A stretch of DNA of 64,000 nucleotides from Bin87 sp965116785 (GTDB lineage: Bacteria > Chloroflexota > Dehalococcoidia > Lucifugimonadales > UBA3495), in NCBI GenBank assembly GCA_965116785.1, contig OZ220731.1, positions 2,976,001 through 3,040,000 on the forward strand, written 5' to 3'. The notes under the pieces are model-generated. The model did not search any database, was not told the origin of the DNA, and saw only the letters and a program-made list of their open reading frames with translations. A program made the translations under genes and the position numbers. Positions within the stretch are counted from its first letter, which is position 1; each line of letters begins with the position of its first letter. Shown here piece after piece: positions 30,382-39,706 of this stretch.

Positions 30382-31806
30382 TCAGCCGTTCTCTTGGTTC
30401 AAGTTTTGCGACTGACTGTAACGGTGCAATATGGATCTGAGATCGGCGAGAAACCGCGCGTCCTCCGCCGCCCGCGGCCCCGACAGCTCGGCACGGTCAA
30501 CGATTTGGCGGAGCCGCCGTATTTCAGCTTGCCGCTCTTCCTCCCCCCGCTCGTCCGTCACCGGAGGTTGATCCCGCAACCGACGCAGCTCCCGCGCAGC
30601 TTGAGCAGTTAACTCGTCGGTGGGTTCGTGCACGCCCATATAGACGCGCAAGATCTCATCCGCCGTCCAGCCTTCGATGTTCTCGGTGTTGGCGCTGGCG
30701 GTGACGACGCCGTTTTCGTCGCGGTTGAGCAGATGCACCTGCCCCGCTTTCAGCCCGGCCACCACAAAGGGCGAGTGGGTGGTCGCAAAAATCTGCAACC
30801 CGGGGAAATGATCCAGCAAGGCGGGAATGACGCGCCGCTGCCAGGTGGGATGCAGGTGGTTCTCGATTTCGTCAATGAGGAGGATGGCGGGTTGCTTGTG
30901 CCAATCGTCCATAAATTCGTAGTGATGCAGCATCTCCAGTGCCAACCACCATATCCATAGAAGCGTTAATTGTGTCCCAGAACTAAGAAAACTAGCATCC
31001 AAAGGCTCAGTCCCGACGTCACCAGAATGTACCGGTCTATGTTCTGGTTTGATGTTTTTGAAATTGGGCACGTCTATCGTGCTTACTCCCAATGAGCGCC
31101 GGATCGAAACTTGTTCTAAGTTAGCCAAAGGCTGATGTTCTAGATTCTCTATGTCCAATCCAGTCACATAGTTGCGACTCCTATTTCTCGTGATGATTTC
31201 CCTACAAATCGCCTGTGAGCAGGAATAAGCCAAGTCGTCGACACTGAAGAATTTCGACGCACGGTAATCTATATTCTCCGCACCAGATTCCCGCAGCTCG
31301 CGTTCCTGATCAAACATGTGATCTGTTTCAATGCGAGATTTTTCGTATACCTTGCGTAGGTTTTCTCCCGAAAAACCTAAATCCAATAACTCTTTGGCCG
31401 ACGGGGCGCCAGGATGGATACGTTCTCCAATGGCATCGACTGACAATCCGATACGGACAGGACCTAGATATACGCATGGCAGTTCAGGCCTAGGTTGATT
31501 CCAATGCTCGCCTACAGAATCCAAGCGTATTGATATGTAGTTTATACTCTCATCCCGCAGATATTCTGAATCTTGTGGGAGGTCAGCATAGTCCCAAAGA
31601 CTAGGAGGGCTAGTGCCCTCGCGCCACCTATGGCCAATGGCCTCGTTCCAAAGGTGACGATTAAAAGCCAAGTTGATCTCGCTAAGCAATGTGCTCTTCC
31701 CGGACGCATTTGGTCCGATGAACACGTTCACGCGCTTATCGAACTCGAAATTCACCTGATCAGTGAACGGCGGGATACCACCGATCTTCATCCCCGTAAT
31801 ATGCAT
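30382..31806 (-). CDS. ptuA: AAA ATPase, PtuA-like (Septu sensor)
   Basis: A 474-residue AAA_15/21-type ATPase. Walker A GPNASGKS spans residues 31-38. The signature region is SSGTQLTLLWI, Walker B is ILLIDEIENHLHP and the H-loop is in FATTHSPF. The start at 31806 follows AAAGAGGTGG, a good ribosome binding site; an earlier in-frame ATG at 31863 lies within the next gene's end. A PtuB-like HNH gene follows directly. The region 30950-31800 is visibly more AT-rich than its neighbours, a sign of transfer. Confidence 0.83.
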   Translation of the reverse strand: MHITGMKIGGIPPFTDQVNFEFDKRVNVFIGPNASGKSTLLSEINLAFNRHLWNEAIGHRWREGTSPPSLWDYADLPQDSEYLRDESINYISIRLDSVGEHWNQPRPELPCVYLGPVRIGLSVDAIGERIHPGAPSAKELLDLGFSGENLRKVYEKSRIETDHMFDQERELRESGAENIDYRASKFFSVDDLAYSCSQAICREIITRNRSRNYVTGLDIENLEHQPLANLEQVSIRRSLGVSTIDVPNFKNIKPEHRPVHSGDVGTEPLDASFLSSGTQLTLLWIWWLALEMLHHYEFMDDWHKQPAILLIDEIENHLHPTWQRRVIPALLDHFPGLQIFATTHSPFVVAGLKAGQVHLLNRDENGVVTASANTENIEGWTADEILRVYMGVHEPTDELTAQAARELRRLRDQPPVTDERGEEERQAEIRRLRQIVDRAELSGPRAAEDARFLADLRSILHRYSQSQNLNQENG

Positions 31807-31859
31807 CGTCGCCACCTCTTTACCATTAGATATACCAAAACCGCCGCAAGCGTGCTGCC

Positions 31860-32366
31860 TCACAGATCCAGCGCGTACAGGTACAGCGTCAGGCTGGTGT
31901 GCGGGAAGGCGTGGTCTTCCAGTTCGTGGTAGCTGCGATGTTGAAGGAAGGCGATGGCCGCGGTCATGTGGTTGGCGGTCCAGACGATGGCACGAGCGTA
32001 GCCAGCGTCTCGGCAGAACTCCTCCGCCTGTTCCATCAACCTGGAGGCCACGCCCTGCCGGCGCGCGGACCGGTCCACTGCCAGGCGCCTTATCTCCGCT
32101 TCTTCATCGTCCCGCCGGTAGGCTCCGATGCAACCCACCGGCTCGCCGTCCAACTCGGCGATCCAGAAGTTGCTGCCCTGACGCAGCAGGTAGCTCTGCT
32201 CGACGTGGGCGAGGTCGTGGGTCAGCGCGCCCTCCAAGTACTCGCGGAAACCCTCGCGGTCGGCATCGTTGTGCAGGTAGCTGTCGGCGAAGTCGTCCTG
32301 CGCGTGCTCGAACAGGTTGCGAACGGCCTCGGCATCTTCGGCGCGGAACTGGCGAACGGTTAACAT
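31860..32366 (-). CDS. GNAT-family N-acetyltransferase
   Basis: A 168-residue GNAT protein. Motif A, which binds acetyl-CoA, is RRLAVDRSARRQGVASRLME, with Q/RxxGxG/A matching RRQGVA. The strand before it, FWIAELDGEPVGCIGAYR, and the late AIAFLQHRSYHELE complete the fold. The acceptor is unknown. It sits 6 bp after ychF's stop on the same strand and may be co-transcribed with it. Confidence 0.87.
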   Translation of the reverse strand: MLTVRQFRAEDAEAVRNLFEHAQDDFADSYLHNDADREGFREYLEGALTHDLAHVEQSYLLRQGSNFWIAELDGEPVGCIGAYRRDDEEAEIRRLAVDRSARRQGVASRLMEQAEEFCRDAGYARAIVWTANHMTAAIAFLQHRSYHELEDHAFPHTSLTLYLYALDL

Positions 32367-32371
32367 GATGG

Positions 32372-33463
32372 CTAGACGTTGACCAGGAAGTTGATTATGT
32401 CACCGTCCTTCACCGGATAGGTCTTGCCCTCGGAGCGCAGCAGCCCTTCCTTGCGTCCCTGCACCATCCCGCCGCAGGCAGAAAAGTCCGCGTAGGCAAT
32501 AACCTCCGCCCGGATGAAGCCGCGGGTGAAGTCGGTATGGATGACGCCGGCCGCGTTGACGGCCGCCATGCCGCCGGGAACGCTCCATGCCCGTACCTCG
32601 TCGTCGCCCACGGTCAGGAAGGAGACAAGGCCCAGGGTGTCGTAGCTGGCCCGAATCACCTGGGACGTGGCCGATTCCCCCAGGCCGAAGTCCGACCGGA
32701 ACTCCTCGGCCTCGTCGGGATCCATGGTGCTCAGTTCAGCCTCTACCCGCGCGCTGATGCTGACCTGGCCCACACCGGCGGTGAGGGCGGGATCTATGCC
32801 CAGGTCGGAGATTGATATCGCATCGGCGCCCTCATCGGTGTTGAACACGGCGATCACGTTCTTGTCGGTGAGCAACTGGTAGTTGACCAGGATGGATCGT
32901 TCGGAATCGCTGAAGGTTTGGAGCCGCACCGGCACGCCGTCCTCCAGGCCGGCTCGGGCCTTGTCCACGGTCTCCTTGTGGCGTACCACCGTGGGGCGTT
33001 CGGCGGGCTTGGTCTTGTTTACCTGGTCGGCGAGCCGTGTGGACGCCCGCTCCAGGACCTCCAGGTCGGCGAAGGTCAGCTCGCCGAGCATGGCTTCCAG
33101 GTCGCGGGCCGTATCCACTTCGCCGGTGGGATGGGGCACGGCGTCGTTGTGGAAGGCGCGCACCACTACCAGGAACGCGGTGGCGGACTGGAGGATGTTG
33201 CGGTAGCGCCCGCTGATCCCCTGGGACCGGGCCATGCCCTCGGGTCCGGGCAGGTCGGAATAGCGTATCTCAGCGGGGACGATCTTGCGCGGGTGGTAGA
33301 TGTCTCCCAGATGGTCCAGGCGCGGGTCAGGGACTTTGACCGTGCCCAGGTGCATTTCGGTGGGGCTGCCCGATGCGCCGCTGGCGTCGGATTTGCCCAG
33401 AGTGAGCGCGTTGAAAAGGGTGGTTTTGCCTGATTGGGGGAGGCCGATAATTACGATGTCCAT
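32372..33463 (-). CDS. ychF: YchF/OLA1-type ATPase
   Basis: A 363-residue YchF protein. The P-loop GLPQSGKTTL is at residues 7-16, a DLPGPEG G3 motif follows, and the usual NKxD G4 is here in the form VFNTDEG, as expected for an ATP-preferring member. A C-terminal TGS domain reads GFIRAEVIAYADF and KDGDIINFLVNV. YchF binds the ribosome and is redox sensitive. It is followed by a GNAT gene and preceded by a small membrane protein 1 bp away. Confidence 0.95.
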   Translation of the reverse strand: MDIVIIGLPQSGKTTLFNALTLGKSDASGASGSPTEMHLGTVKVPDPRLDHLGDIYHPRKIVPAEIRYSDLPGPEGMARSQGISGRYRNILQSATAFLVVVRAFHNDAVPHPTGEVDTARDLEAMLGELTFADLEVLERASTRLADQVNKTKPAERPTVVRHKETVDKARAGLEDGVPVRLQTFSDSERSILVNYQLLTDKNVIAVFNTDEGADAISISDLGIDPALTAGVGQVSISARVEAELSTMDPDEAEEFRSDFGLGESATSQVIRASYDTLGLVSFLTVGDDEVRAWSVPGGMAAVNAAGVIHTDFTRGFIRAEVIAYADFSACGGMVQGRKEGLLRSEGKTYPVKDGDIINFLVNV

Positions 33464-33464
33464 A

Positions 33465-33854
33465 TTATAGATTGTCGTCGATTTCTCCCATGAGCAATTT
33501 CATTACTTCTGGGGTCAGCGTGATGTGTACGGAGCCGTCCTCGCGTTCGCCGGCTTGCCGAAGCGCCTCAGCGATCCGGCGACGCTCTTCTTGGCGGCCT
33601 TCCCTGCGACCTTCTTCTTTGATTTTCTTGATAGCGGCCGGAATTAGCAACACCATGCGACCTAGCGCCTCCAGAAAGATTGCGACCAGCAGAGCGGAAC
33701 CGGCGGATGCGCCGAATATCGCCGCCAACCAGAGTATGCCATCATGGGCAGTCAACTGCGGCCAGTAACGTCCCAGTCCCAGCGCCACGCCGCCGACGTA
33801 GACGACGTAATAGACCAGCCAGTAATTTCTGAATACTCTCTTGACAAGCTCCAT
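33465..33854 (-). CDS. Small two-TM protein with coiled coil, unknown
   Basis: A 129-residue protein. Hydrophobic segments at about residues 11-30 and 41-77 are followed by a charged helix (IKKIKEEGRREGRQEERRRI), which may form a coiled coil, and a tail ending VHITLTPEVMKLLMGE. The last block resembles the end of DUF-type conserved proteins in this clade, but I do not recognise the family. It lies one base from ychF and so is probably its operon partner. Confidence 0.6.
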   Translation of the reverse strand: MELVKRVFRNYWLVYYVVYVGGVALGLGRYWPQLTAHDGILWLAAIFGASAGSALLVAIFLEALGRMVLLIPAAIKKIKEEGRREGRQEERRRIAEALRQAGEREDGSVHITLTPEVMKLLMGEIDDNL

Positions 33855-33876
33855 TCTAGCACGGAGGAAGCGAGCG

Positions 33877-35052
33877 TCAGCCGGTCGCCAGCACCACCGT
33901 GCCGGTTGAGGACAGGGAGCCCCCGGTGCCGTTGACCATGCTGGTGGCCGCCGGCTGGTCCGACGAGCCCTTGCGGTGAACCTGGCGGTCGCCGCACTCG
34001 CCCCGCAGCTGGCGGACGGCTTCCACCAGCAGGAAGCTGCCGTACATTCCGGGATGCGAGTAGGAGAGGCCGCCGCCGTTGGTGTTCAGGGCGAATTCGC
34101 CGCCCGGCGCGGTGCGCTGGTTGGCGACGAAGTCGGGACCCTCACCCGGGCCGCAGAAGCCGAGACTCTCGATGGTCACCAAAGTGGTGTAGGTGAAGGA
34201 GTCGTAGATCATCGTGTGGTCGATGTCGGCGTGGGTGAGGCCGGCGCGCTCCAGGGACAACGGCCCGGTCTCGCGGGCCCACGTCGAGGTGTGGTTCGGC
34301 ATGAAGCTGATGAGGTTGTGGTCGTGGCCCTCGGCGGCGCCGAGCACCCAGACCGGCTCCTTCTTGCAGTTGGCCGCCTTCTCGGCGGTGGTCACGATGA
34401 TCGCCGCGCCGGAGTCGGTTACCAGGCAGCAGTCGAACAGGTGGAAGGGCCAGGCCACCCAGCGGGAGTTGTGGTAGTCGTCGAAGGACATCGGCGAATC
34501 GTGCATGTAGGCCATCGGGTTCAGGTTGGCCCAACTGCGGGTGGAAACGGCGATCTCGGCCAGCGCCTGGCGCGTGCGTTCCTCGCCGTACTCGTGCATG
34601 TAGCGGGTGCAGGCCATGGCGTAGTTGATGGGCTGCCCGATCATGCCGTAGGGCGTCTCGTACTGGGCCACGGGCAGGTTCCGGTCCGGCGGAACCGGGG
34701 CGCGGGTGGAGCGCCCGGCCTGCCCGTGGGTGATCAGCACCGTGTCGCAGTAGCCGGCGCGGATGGCGGCAGCGGCGTGGGCGACGTGGATCACGAAGGA
34801 TGATCCGCCAACGGAGGTGTTGTCGGTGAAGGACGGCTGGACGCCGAAGTACTCGGCGGTGGCCAGGGTGCTGAAGCCGGCGGTCATCAGCCCGTTGACG
34901 TCGGACATGGAGAGGCCAGCATCGTCCAGCGCGTTGTAGGCGGCCTCGGCATGGTGCTGGAGGGAAGACTTGCTGGGAACGTTGCCCATCTCGTCCGATT
35001 CGGCGACGCCCACGATGGCGATGTCGCGTTCACGTTGTGCGGTGCTGGCCAT
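33877..35052 (-). CDS. Thiolase-like protein (SCP-x/acetyl-CoA acetyltransferase family)
   Basis: A 391-residue thiolase-fold protein, IAIVGVAESDEMG at the start and GGGLSYSHPGMYG at the end, which correspond to the oxyanion regions of SCP-x-type thiolases. At the nucleophile position the sequence is SVGGSSFVIH with no Cys, as in many bacterial non-catalytic or modified family members. The usual final CxG motif is replaced by GTGGSLSSTG. It may bind acyl-CoA or act with a partner carrying a DUF35 OB-fold, which is not seen here. It is divergent from the NTF2/CMD/amidohydrolase cluster. Confidence 0.85.
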   Translation of the reverse strand: MASTAQRERDIAIVGVAESDEMGNVPSKSSLQHHAEAAYNALDDAGLSMSDVNGLMTAGFSTLATAEYFGVQPSFTDNTSVGGSSFVIHVAHAAAAIRAGYCDTVLITHGQAGRSTRAPVPPDRNLPVAQYETPYGMIGQPINYAMACTRYMHEYGEERTRQALAEIAVSTRSWANLNPMAYMHDSPMSFDDYHNSRWVAWPFHLFDCCLVTDSGAAIIVTTAEKAANCKKEPVWVLGAAEGHDHNLISFMPNHTSTWARETGPLSLERAGLTHADIDHTMIYDSFTYTTLVTIESLGFCGPGEGPDFVANQRTAPGGEFALNTNGGGLSYSHPGMYGSFLLVEAVRQLRGECGDRQVHRKGSSDQPAATSMVNGTGGSLSSTGTVVLATG

Positions 35053-35191
35053 AAAGCTATCCTCCAGGTGCCGGCTATTGCGAATTTGAGGCCAAACGAT
35101 GTTACAACATTCGCTACGGGCCGACAATCTGCGGGCAAGCCCGCTACTGCCGGCCTGACCATGACCACCTCACCAGACCAAAGGAAACGGC

Positions 35192-35587
35192 ATGAACGCA
35201 ATTGACGAGGCATCGAACGCTGCGGTTGGGGCTATCGAGCAGTTCATGGTGGCGCTGAACGCTCGGGAAGATGCCGCGCTCTACGACCTGCTGCACCTGC
35301 CCCATGTGCGCGTCTCCGGCGAGGGCGTTGCCATCTGGCACGACCGGGAAGAGTTGGAGGCAACCTACCTGCGCGACTTCTACGCCCGGGCCGGCCCGGA
35401 TTGGCATCACACAACCCTGGACTCGACGGAGGTGATCCACAGTTCGGAGCACAAGGTCCATGTGCTGATACAGTTCACCAGGCGAGACGCGTCAGACGCT
35501 GCCATCGCCACGTACCGGTCCCTGTGGATCATGACCGACAACGACGGGCGCTGGGGAGCGCAGGCGCGCTCGAGTTTTGCGCCGTAG
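35192..35587 (+). CDS. NTF2-like (SnoaL-type) protein
   Basis: A 131-residue protein with the cone-shaped NTF2-like fold pattern: AIEQFMVALNARED, LPHVRVSGEGVAIW, a beta strand pair near VIHSSEHKVHVLIQFT and a final WGAQARSSFAP. Family members are isomerases, hydrolases or dehydratases with small hydrophobic ligands. It begins a plus-strand cluster with a carboxymuconolactone decarboxylase and an amidohydrolase, so a part in aromatic or cyclic compound breakdown is plausible. No catalytic residue can be assigned. Confidence 0.78.
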   Translation: MNAIDEASNAAVGAIEQFMVALNAREDAALYDLLHLPHVRVSGEGVAIWHDREELEATYLRDFYARAGPDWHHTTLDSTEVIHSSEHKVHVLIQFTRRDASDAAIATYRSLWIMTDNDGRWGAQARSSFAP

Positions 35588-35654
35588 GAGCCCGACGAAG
35601 GGTGTTAGACTGTGCCCGAATCATCGAGAAAGACAGACAACCAGGGAGGACACC

Positions 35655-36212
35655 ATGGCCCGTACTCCAACCGTAACCAGAGAATCAGTGCCCGAAAACG
35701 AGCGAGACGCTTTTGATGCCTTCGTCGCCGATCGTGGCGAGGTGCCGACCACGGGGCCGGGTTCCGTGATACTCAACGCGCCGGAGGTAGCGCAGCGCGC
35801 GCTGGGTCTGGCGCTGTACCTGCGCACCGACACCTCGCTGTCGCCGCGGATCCGCGAGTTGGCCATGCTGGTGGCGGCCCGCGAGAACAACTGCCAGTTC
35901 ATCTGGAACGCCCACGCGCCGCCGGCCCGCGCCGCCGGCCTGCGCGACGAGATCGTCGACGCCCTCAGGGATCGTCAGGATCTGCCCGGTCCCGCAGCAG
36001 ACGAAGCTGCCGTCGTGGACTATGGGCAGCAGTTCTTCCGCACCCGTACCGTCAGCCAGGATGCCTTCGATGCGGTGGTGCAGCACTTCGGCAGGAACGG
36101 CGCCACCGAGTTGACCACGCTGATGGGCTGCTATTCGATGCTGGCCTTCAACGTCAACGCCTTCGGCGTCGAGCTCCCGGACAACATCACCGAGAAGCCG
36201 CTTCCCGTGTAG
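35655..36212 (+). CDS. Carboxymuconolactone decarboxylase/AhpD-like protein
   Basis: A 185-residue CMD-family protein. The core LSPRIRELAMLVAARENNCQFIWNAHAPPARAAG is the family's central helix pair; it keeps the first Cys and the His but has Ile-Trp in place of the second Cys of AhpD. It therefore resembles CMD enzymes more than peroxidase-type AhpD. A ribosome binding site GGGAGG lies 7 bp before the start. It is 13 bp from the following amidohydrolase and in the same operon. Confidence 0.87.
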   Translation: MARTPTVTRESVPENERDAFDAFVADRGEVPTTGPGSVILNAPEVAQRALGLALYLRTDTSLSPRIRELAMLVAARENNCQFIWNAHAPPARAAGLRDEIVDALRDRQDLPGPAADEAAVVDYGQQFFRTRTVSQDAFDAVVQHFGRNGATELTTLMGCYSMLAFNVNAFGVELPDNITEKPLPV

Positions 36213-36225
36213 AGAGGAACCCGCC

Positions 36226-37227
36226 ATGTCCACCCAACGCGAGGCCTGGCTCAGCCAGATCGCTGAAGAGGCCATCGATCCCGCGCTGCCCATCTGCGAT
36301 CCTCACCATCACTTCTGGGACCGCGAGGGCGACCGCTACCTGCTGGACCAACTGACCGAGGACCTGGGCGGCGGCCACAACGTCGCCCAGACGGTGTTCA
36401 TCGAGTGCCACTCCATGTACCGGGCCAAAGGTCCGGAGGAGATGCGGGCGATCGGAGAGACCGAGTTCGTGCAGGGTCTGGCCGCCCAGAGCGCCAGCGG
36501 GGATTATGGGCCCACCGAGGTCGCCGCCGGCATAGTGTCCAACGCCGACCTGATGCTGGGCGACGCGGTGGCTCCGGTGCTGGAAGCGCACCTGGCCGCC
36601 AGCAACAACCGGTTCCGTGGCATACGGTTCTCGTGCTCTTGGGACGCCAGCCCCGAGGTATCGCTGGGACGGTCCACCACAGCCGGGATGCTGGCCGACG
36701 CCGGCTTCCGCGCCGGTTTCGACCGGCTGCAGCGCATGGGCCTGAGCTTCGACGCGCTGGTTTTTCATCCCCAGTTGCCCGAGCTGGCCGACCTGGCCGG
36801 AGCGTTCCCCAACGCCATCATCATCCTGAACCACATCGGTCGGCCTCTGGGCGTCGGCCCCTACGCCGGCCGTCGGGACGAGGTGTTCGCCGACTGGCAG
36901 CAGGGCATCGCGTCGGTGGCGGCTCATGAGAACGTGGTGGTCAAGCTGGGTGGGTTCGGCAACGTGATCAGCGGCTACGACTGGCACCAGCGCGAGGCGC
37001 CGCCGAACTCCGAGGAACTGGCCGAAACCATCCGGCCCTGGCTGGATTACTGCATCGAGCAATTCGGTCCGGAACGCTGCATGTTCGAGAGCAACTTCCC
37101 GGTGGACAAGGCCTCCTACTCCTACACCACGGCGTGGAACGCCTTCAAACGGGTAACCGCCGCGTATTCGGACGGGGAGAAGGCCGCGATGTTCCAGGGC
37201 ACGGCGGTTCGAGCCTACCGGCTGTAA
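36226..37227 (+). CDS. Amidohydrolase family protein (amidohydrolase 2)
   Basis: A 333-residue TIM-barrel amidohydrolase with the metal-binding ICDPHHHFWDREGD near residue 21-34, a HFWD motif, FIECHSMY, ILNHIGRP in the middle and CMFESNFPVD near the end, where the catalytic Asp sits. This subgroup includes decarboxylases and lactonases such as 2-pyrone-4,6-dicarboxylate lactonase. Together with the CMD gene it suggests aromatic-acid degradation. The exact substrate is not inferable. Confidence 0.88.
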   Translation: MSTQREAWLSQIAEEAIDPALPICDPHHHFWDREGDRYLLDQLTEDLGGGHNVAQTVFIECHSMYRAKGPEEMRAIGETEFVQGLAAQSASGDYGPTEVAAGIVSNADLMLGDAVAPVLEAHLAASNNRFRGIRFSCSWDASPEVSLGRSTTAGMLADAGFRAGFDRLQRMGLSFDALVFHPQLPELADLAGAFPNAIIILNHIGRPLGVGPYAGRRDEVFADWQQGIASVAAHENVVVKLGGFGNVISGYDWHQREAPPNSEELAETIRPWLDYCIEQFGPERCMFESNFPVDKASYSYTTAWNAFKRVTAAYSDGEKAAMFQGTAVRAYRL

Positions 37228-37239
37228 GTATCAGGGCGG

Positions 37240-37932
37240 CTATTCCGCTTCCAGAGCCTCCGTCGAGATCTCGTACCAGTACAGTTGATCAGACTCGATC
37301 TCGTATTGCAGTCCCCGGTCGTATCGGACGCCAGCAACTGCCGCCACCGACGGCCGGCCAGTGAACCGGGTCAGCAGCTCGGCGTTGCGCAGGGCGCGCC
37401 GCGAGTCCCGACCGTTCGCCGTGAAGGACGCTTCCACGGCAATATAGTGAAGGTTGCCTTCGCTATCGGCAACTTCCATTACCAAATCGGCGCGGTGGAA
37501 GCTCCGCACCTCCCCGAGTGGAAGATCGGATAAGTCCTGCCCTTCCGTCAGCCGCCGCAAGTCTGTCCGAACCAGGGTTCGCTCCAGGCTAAAGCCTATG
37601 TCACCGGCGATCAGCGCGGCTTCGTCACGCACAATGTCGTAGATGATGCGGCCTTTCAGCCAACCCACGTCATCCTGCAACCGGTCAAGGCGTCTGTTGG
37701 TGGCCCGGAGCTCATTGGCCAACTCGTTAACCGTGTTGGTCAACTCTTTGACCGCGGCTGAAGTGGTCTTGACTTCATTGGAAAGCTCGCTAACTGTGGC
37801 CGCCAATCCGGCGACGGTTTGCGGCAACTCCAGCAGTTCCCGCGTCAGCAGTCGGACCCGCACCGCCTCAAGCCACTCGGGATGCTCATCCAGAACGCGG
37901 ATCAGGTCTTCCATGCTGTTGATGGTGGTCAT
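37240..37932 (-). CDS. Coiled-coil protein with PD-(D/E)XK-like domain (DUF3782-like)
   Basis: A 230-residue protein. The first 35 residues read as a short MEDLIRVLDEHPEWLEAVR helix; residues 45-95 are a long coiled coil (AVKELTNTVNELANELRATN). The C-terminal half has ADLVMEVADSEGNLHYIAVEAS, which fits the Asp then Glu-x-Ser/Lys of a restriction-endonuclease-like fold, then RRALRNAELLTRFTG. Similar proteins are common in Chloroflexota and cyanobacteria and are of unknown function. The start at 37932 is preferred. Confidence 0.68.
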   Translation of the reverse strand: MTTINSMEDLIRVLDEHPEWLEAVRVRLLTRELLELPQTVAGLAATVSELSNEVKTTSAAVKELTNTVNELANELRATNRRLDRLQDDVGWLKGRIIYDIVRDEAALIAGDIGFSLERTLVRTDLRRLTEGQDLSDLPLGEVRSFHRADLVMEVADSEGNLHYIAVEASFTANGRDSRRALRNAELLTRFTGRPSVAAVAGVRYDRGLQYEIESDQLYWYEISTEALEAE

Positions 37933-37965
37933 CGCTCTTCCCAATCCGCGTCGATATGATAGCAC

Positions 37966-38262
37966 GGGCCCAACGACCGCTGGGCCCGCGCCGGGCTACG
38001 CAAGGGATGGGCTCTGCGTCCGATGGTCCGTATGATTCGGCGCCGGCGGTCCGGCGCCGGCTCGCTCGTGAGATCTTCACGAGACTTTCACGGATATCCG
38101 CCCGATTTTCACGCCGATTTCACACCGGCCCGCTAAAGTGGACCGTCGATGGTCTAAATTTCAAAAACAAACCAAAATATTGATAGCCGCGTAGGAACAT
38201 CCAGGCGGAGCGCACCATATCGCCCTTCGCCAATCCTGCGCGCATACAAGAGGACAACCGCT
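37966..38262. other. Non-coding gap with no recognisable feature
   Basis: This 300-bp stretch holds only short, poorly supported ORFs. A short inverted GCCGGCGG motif lies near 38040. I find no promoter or repeat match in it. Confidence 0.4.
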
Positions 38263-38445
38263 GTGACGATAATCAAGGCTTTGACGAAACCCGCCCGGCT
38301 GAGTTTCGCCATCTCACTGGTATCGGTGGTCGCGCTCGTGCTGCTGCTGGTGACCCAGGGAACGGCTCACGGGAATGTGCCGGAGTCTTCCGGCCGCGCA
38401 AACGAGGTCGATAGTCGCGACCATATCGCCCGGGGCATTTGGTAA
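38263..38445 (+). CDS. Small exported peptide or truncated secreted protein
   Basis: A 60-residue ORF from a GTG preceded by AAGAGGA. It has a basic start and a strong hydrophobic segment (FAISLVSVVALVLLLVTQ), then GTAHGNVPES, so a signal peptide is likely. What follows is 20 polar residues and a stop at 38445. It could be a short secreted peptide or the N-terminal remnant of a longer protein; no continuation is seen in other frames. Confidence 0.42.
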   Translation: MTIIKALTKPARLSFAISLVSVVALVLLLVTQGTAHGNVPESSGRANEVDSRDHIARGIW

Positions 38446-38556
38446 AACGACGTCGCTGAGCATGTCAGCTCAGGGCACCACGAGCGGGACGGGCGCCGGC
38501 GGTGCGGCTGGTATAATCGGCCAGTCATTTCGCATGCCAAGGGAGGCCACCGTCCC

Positions 38557-39690
38557 GTGAAGAGCTACTACTTCTCCGAGTTCCCCTACCACGAGTACCC
38601 CGACGAGGAGGGCGACAAGTACCCGTCGCTGCGCCTGACCTTTCCCAACACGTGGTTCAACCCCAGCACGGCCAACGGCCTCTTCAAGCGCTACTTCGAC
38701 GAGTGCGTGTACGCCGACGAGCTGGGCTTCGACGGCATCATGCTCAACGAGCACCACAACACGCCGTCGTGCATGAACGCCGCCACCAACCTGTCGGCGG
38801 CCGTGCTGGCCCGCATCACCCAGCAGGCCAGGATACTGCTGCTGGGCAACATCCTGCCCATCCACGACAACCCGGTACGGCTGGCCGAAGAGCTGGCCAT
38901 GATCGACGTGATCTCGGGCGGCCGGCTGATCTCGGGCTTCGTGCGGGGCACGGGCGTGGAGACGGTGTCCACCAACAACAATCCGGTGGCCAACCGTGAG
39001 CGCTTTGAAGAGTGCCACGACCTGGTGATCAAGACGTGGACGACGCCCGGCCCCTTCCGCTGGGAGGGCAAGCACTACAACTTCCGCGTGGTCAATCCCT
39101 GGATGGTCCCCATCCAGCAGCCCCACCCGCCCATCTGGGTGCCCGGCACATCGTCGCCGGAAACCGCCCAGTGGTCGGGCGAGCACGGGTACACGTACGT
39201 GGCGTTCCTGACCGATCTGGACGTCACCGAGGAACTGTTCGGCATGTACACCCAGGCCGCCAACGCGGCCGGCCGCGAGGCCGTGCCCGACAACTTCGGC
39301 TACCTGCTCTGCTGCTACGTGGGCGACACCCAGGAGGAGGCCGACGAGCAGGCCAAGCACTTCATCTGGCGCATGGGGCCCACCCTGCGCGGTCCCCGGG
39401 AATACATGGCGCCGGTGGGATATCGCTCGGCGGCCAGCGCCGCCATCGCCGCCCGGCGCACCGGCCTGAAGCCGCTCAACGTGCAGACCTTCGAGGAACT
39501 GAAGGAGAACTACCATATCGTGTGCGGCACCCCCGACACCGTCCTGGAGAAGCTGGAACACATCCACAAGCGGCTGGGCATGGAGCACCTGGTGTTCTAC
39601 GGGCAGGAATCCCGCATGGGCCACGAGGCCACCATGAAGAACATCGGCCTCTTCGGCAAGGAAGTCCTGCCGGTGATCCAGAAGTGGTAG
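38557..39690 (+). CDS. LLM-class flavin-dependent oxidoreductase
   Basis: A 377-residue luciferase-like monooxygenase. The TIM-barrel elements include YADELGFDGIMLNEHHNTPS, LLGNILPIHDNPVRLAEELAMIDVISGGRLISGFVRGTG, and HPPIWVPGTSSPETAQW. It uses reduced FMN or F420 and oxidises an unknown substrate. The GTG start at 38557 follows GGGAGG. These enzymes are expanded in SAR202-type Chloroflexota, which is one reason for placing the window there. No partner flavin reductase is nearby. Confidence 0.92.
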   Translation: MKSYYFSEFPYHEYPDEEGDKYPSLRLTFPNTWFNPSTANGLFKRYFDECVYADELGFDGIMLNEHHNTPSCMNAATNLSAAVLARITQQARILLLGNILPIHDNPVRLAEELAMIDVISGGRLISGFVRGTGVETVSTNNNPVANRERFEECHDLVIKTWTTPGPFRWEGKHYNFRVVNPWMVPIQQPHPPIWVPGTSSPETAQWSGEHGYTYVAFLTDLDVTEELFGMYTQAANAAGREAVPDNFGYLLCCYVGDTQEEADEQAKHFIWRMGPTLRGPREYMAPVGYRSAASAAIAARRTGLKPLNVQTFEELKENYHIVCGTPDTVLEKLEHIHKRLGMEHLVFYGQESRMGHEATMKNIGLFGKEVLPVIQKW

Positions 39691-39706
39691 GATAGCGGGT
39701 GTCCCG

